NCBI RefSeq assembly: GCF_001931485.1
Contig: NZ_MSDV01000012.1
Coordinates: forward strand, 186,001-250,000
DNA from: Burkholderia sp. SRS-W-2-2016
Lineage (GTDB): Bacteria; Pseudomonadota; Gammaproteobacteria; Burkholderiales; Burkholderiaceae
Length of the DNA stretch: 64,000 nt
Reading direction: 5' to 3'
Shown here: piece by piece, positions 62,081 to 64,000 of the stretch
Position numbering within the stretch: the stretch's first letter is position 1
Layout: each line of letters starts with the position of its first letter
Made by a program: the position numbers and the translations under genes
Notes under the pieces: model-generated
Told to the model about the DNA's origin: nothing
Seen by the model: the letters and a program-made list of their open reading frames with translations, nothing else
Databases searched by the model: none

Positions 62081-62167
62081 GCCGTTGAGCGTGACGCAAG
62101 CGGCGGCCTGAGCCACCATCTGGCTCGGGCCGCAGTCCCAAGCGAAGTACCAGGCGAGCGAGCGCCG

Positions 62168-62347
62168 CTACGCCACCAGCATTTCGAACGCGACGACCGC
62201 GACAATCGCCGCGACGTTCGCGACGAGCGCATCGACGACGATCCCTTTCCACGTCGCCGGACGGAAGCGCAGCGCGAGCAGGAGAGCGCCGAGCAAGGCC
62301 AGCGCGATCATCACCACGATGTCCGCGTTATGCAGATGGACGTTCAT
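62168..62347 (-). CDS. 59-residue small membrane protein
   Basis: A short gene encoding MNVHLHNADIVVMIALALL and onward, 59 residues, stop TAG at 62168. Two hydrophobic segments (about residues 10-26 and 36-58) are joined by a short charged loop (RFRPATWKG), giving a likely two-helix inner-membrane protein. The minus-strand GGGAGA ribosome site lies 5-6 bases before the ATG. No family is recognised. It lies between convergent and leftward genes and may be cotranscribed after the MFS transporter, 113 bases past its stop. Confidence 0.65.
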   Translation of the reverse strand: MNVHLHNADIVVMIALALLGALLLALRFRPATWKGIVVDALVANVAAIVAVVAFEMLVA

Positions 62348-62460
62348 GCGAATCTCCCTGTTTTTTATAGGGTTATGTCAGGGAGTATAGGCAGGCAAAA
62401 AGGACGCGCAAGGCGGGGGATTCACCCAGGCCGAGCCGGGGCGAATCCCGCCGCAGCGCA

Positions 62461-63768
62461 TCATTTCATCAGGCTTTCATTGCGCGTTTCGCGCATGCAC
62501 AGCACGCCGATCAGGCTCACCGCGGCGGCCGTCGACACATACGCGCCGACCCACGGCAGCCCGCCGTGCGCGGCCAGCACCGACGCGATATACGGCGCCA
62601 CCGACGCGCCCAGAATCCCGCCGAGGTTGTACGCGACACCGGCGCCGGTATAGCGCACGTTGGTCGGGAACAGCTCCGGCAGCAGCGCGCCCATCGGCGC
62701 GAAGGTCACGCCCATCAGGAACAGCTGGATCACGAGGAACAGCAGCACCAGCAGCGTCTCGCCGCTGCCGAGCAACGGCGCCATCGTGAAGCCTGACAGG
62801 ATCGCCGCGATGATGCCGACGATCAGCACCGGCTTGCGGCCGAAGCGGTCGCTCGCGCGCGCCGACAGCGGCGTCGCGATCGCCATGAACACGACCGCGA
62901 TGCACAGCAGGCCGAGGAAGGTCTGGCGCGGGATGTGCAGCATGCTGACGCCGTACGACAGCGAGAAAGTGGTCGCGTTGTAGAACAGCGTGTAGCAGAC
63001 CACCATCGACAGCGCGCCGAGCACGGTCGGCACCCAGTGTTGCGAGAACAGCGTCGCGATCGGCACGCGCACGCGTTCCTTGCGTTCGATCGCGGCCTGG
63101 AACGCCGGCGTTTCGGCGATTTTCAGACGCACGTACAGGCCGAGGGCGACCAGCACCGAGCTGACGAGGAACGGCACGCGCCAGCCCCAGCTGCGGAACT
63201 GCTCGTCCGACAGCGACACCGCGAGCGCGAAGAACAGGCCGTTGGACGCGAGAAAGCCGATCGACGGGCCGAGCTGCGGGAACATACCGAACCAGCCGCG
63301 CTTGCCGGCCGGCGCGTTTTCGGTGGCGAGCAGGGCCGCGCCGCCCCATTCGCCGCCGAGGCCGATGCCCTGGCCGAAGCGCAGCACGCACAGCAGGATC
63401 GGCGCGAGGCTGCCGATCGAGTCGTAGCCGGGCACGAAGCCAATCAGCGTGGTGGACACGCCCATCACCAGCAGCGATGCGACCAGCGTCGATTTACGGC
63501 CGATGCGGTCGCCGAAATGGCCGAACAGGAACGAGCCGATCGGCCGCGCGACGAACGCGATGCCGAACGTGACGAAGGCCGACAACGCTTGCGCGGTAGC
63601 CGAGCCGTGGGGAAAAAATACCGGTCCGATCACGAGCGCGGCGGCGGTCGCGTAGACGTAGAAATCGTAGAACTCGATCGCGGTGCCGATGAAGCTCGCG
63701 AAGATGATCCGCGCGTTGCTGTTTCGCCCGTTAGCGGGCTGTGCCGCGGAAATCGGCGATGTGGACAT
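62461..63768 (-). CDS. MFS transporter, metabolite:proton symporter (MHS) family
   Basis: A 435-residue inner-membrane symporter with twelve predicted helices. The MHS-type opening is IIFASFIGTAIEFYDFYVYATAAAL (about residues 21-45). The loop 2-3 motif GHFGDRIGRKSTL comes near residue 86, and the matching C-half motif ARASDRFGRKPVL near residue 293. The LRFGQGIGLGGEWGGAAL block is typical of the shikimate/alpha-ketoglutarate/proline-betaine branch. The substrate is not predictable. The ATG at 63768 is chosen because the frame upstream has no conserved residues. Confidence 0.92.
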   Translation of the reverse strand: MSTSPISAAQPANGRNSNARIIFASFIGTAIEFYDFYVYATAAALVIGPVFFPHGSATAQALSAFVTFGIAFVARPIGSFLFGHFGDRIGRKSTLVASLLVMGVSTTLIGFVPGYDSIGSLAPILLCVLRFGQGIGLGGEWGGAALLATENAPAGKRGWFGMFPQLGPSIGFLASNGLFFALAVSLSDEQFRSWGWRVPFLVSSVLVALGLYVRLKIAETPAFQAAIERKERVRVPIATLFSQHWVPTVLGALSMVVCYTLFYNATTFSLSYGVSMLHIPRQTFLGLLCIAVVFMAIATPLSARASDRFGRKPVLIVGIIAAILSGFTMAPLLGSGETLLVLLFLVIQLFLMGVTFAPMGALLPELFPTNVRYTGAGVAYNLGGILGASVAPYIASVLAAHGGLPWVGAYVSTAAAVSLIGVLCMRETRNESLMK

Positions 63769-64000
63769 GCAGGGTCTCCAATTGTCGTGAGGCCGCGGGG
63801 GCTGAGCCGGCTTGGTGCCGTCGCGGCGATGCGCGAGTGGGCCAGGCGGCGCGCATGAGGGCGGCGTCCTCGTTGAGTGTCGAGGCGGCGCCGCTCGCGG
63901 ATGGCGCCGCGGCACTGCACTCGGCTCGGGCGCCGCGCCGGCGGGTAGGCGGGCGGCGTGAGCGATGCCGGAGGGCTCCGGCGGAGGGAATCCGAAAATT
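63769..64000. other. Right-edge gap
   Basis: The last 232 bases, upstream of the MFS gene, hold no gene or structure I can support; its promoter should lie here. Confidence 0.5.

Noticed and set aside
63630..63920. Minus-strand open frame at the right edge
   Set aside because: It lies out of frame over the start of the MFS gene, Arg/Ser-rich with no motif.

Overview
The window is about 64 kb of high-GC chromosomal DNA. The gene content points to a betaproteobacterium of the Burkholderia/Paraburkholderia group. The markers are a fused glucokinase-RpiR (HexR-type) regulator, a DUF3460 small protein beside scpA, a Gram-negative porin of the burkholderial type, tamA-tamB, an apbC-dcd-amino-acid-decarboxylase block and an ftsK-lolA-rarA-serS block. 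Almost everything is ordinary core-chromosome content. I see no phage, insertion sequence, CRISPR array, rRNA or integrative element.

Layout. 1-3.3 kb: late cobalamin genes (cobD partial, cbiB, cobU leftward; cobQ rightward). 3.5-7.7 kb: a PaaI-type thioesterase, an orphan ParA ATPase behind a low-complexity repeat tract, pantothenate genes panC-panD, scpA and a DUF3460 gene. 7.9-14.4 kb: tamA-tamB. 14.5-24.7 kb: metG, an OmpA-family lipoprotein, apbC, a SodC-like lipoprotein lacking most metal ligands, dcd, a large Orn/Lys/Arg decarboxylase, a two-domain LprI-like protein and a bestrophin-like channel. 24.8-34 kb: a glucose module, with zwf-pgl-glk/hexR leftward and a sugar ABC transporter (binding protein, two permeases, ATPase) rightward. 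A perfect 19-bp palindrome sits on a near-consensus sigma-70 promoter between them. 34-38 kb: LysR regulator, GST, Smr-domain protein and trxB. 38.3-46.8 kb: ftsK, lolA, rarA and serS, interrupted by an AT-richer segment with two small ORFs and a cytX-like permease. 47 kb: tRNA-Ser(CGA). 47.2-54.6 kb: a chemotaxis receptor, an IorA/IorB molybdenum hydroxylase with a small cytochrome c, a porin and an AraC regulator. 54.8-58.6 kb: map, a GNAT acetyltransferase and minCDE. 58.7-64 kb: a ClC chloride channel, heptosyltransferase waaC, two tiny membrane or lipoprotein genes and an MFS/MHS transporter.

How the genes work together. The clearest integrated unit is the glucose module. Its transporter imports a hexose, the fused protein phosphorylates it and carries the regulator, and Zwf and Pgl feed the Entner-Doudoroff or pentose-phosphate route. 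The palindrome between the divergent arms is the probable operator. Other functional sets are cell-envelope biogenesis (TamAB, LolA, WaaC), division and segregation (FtsK, MinCDE, ScpA, ParA), and translation (MetG, SerS with tRNA-Ser, Map).

The least explained parts are the metal-ligand-poor SodC homologue, the AT-rich island with its own promoter, palindrome and small ORFs, several short tandem repeats, the palindromes at 48849 and 61592, and the tiny membrane proteins near 62 kb.
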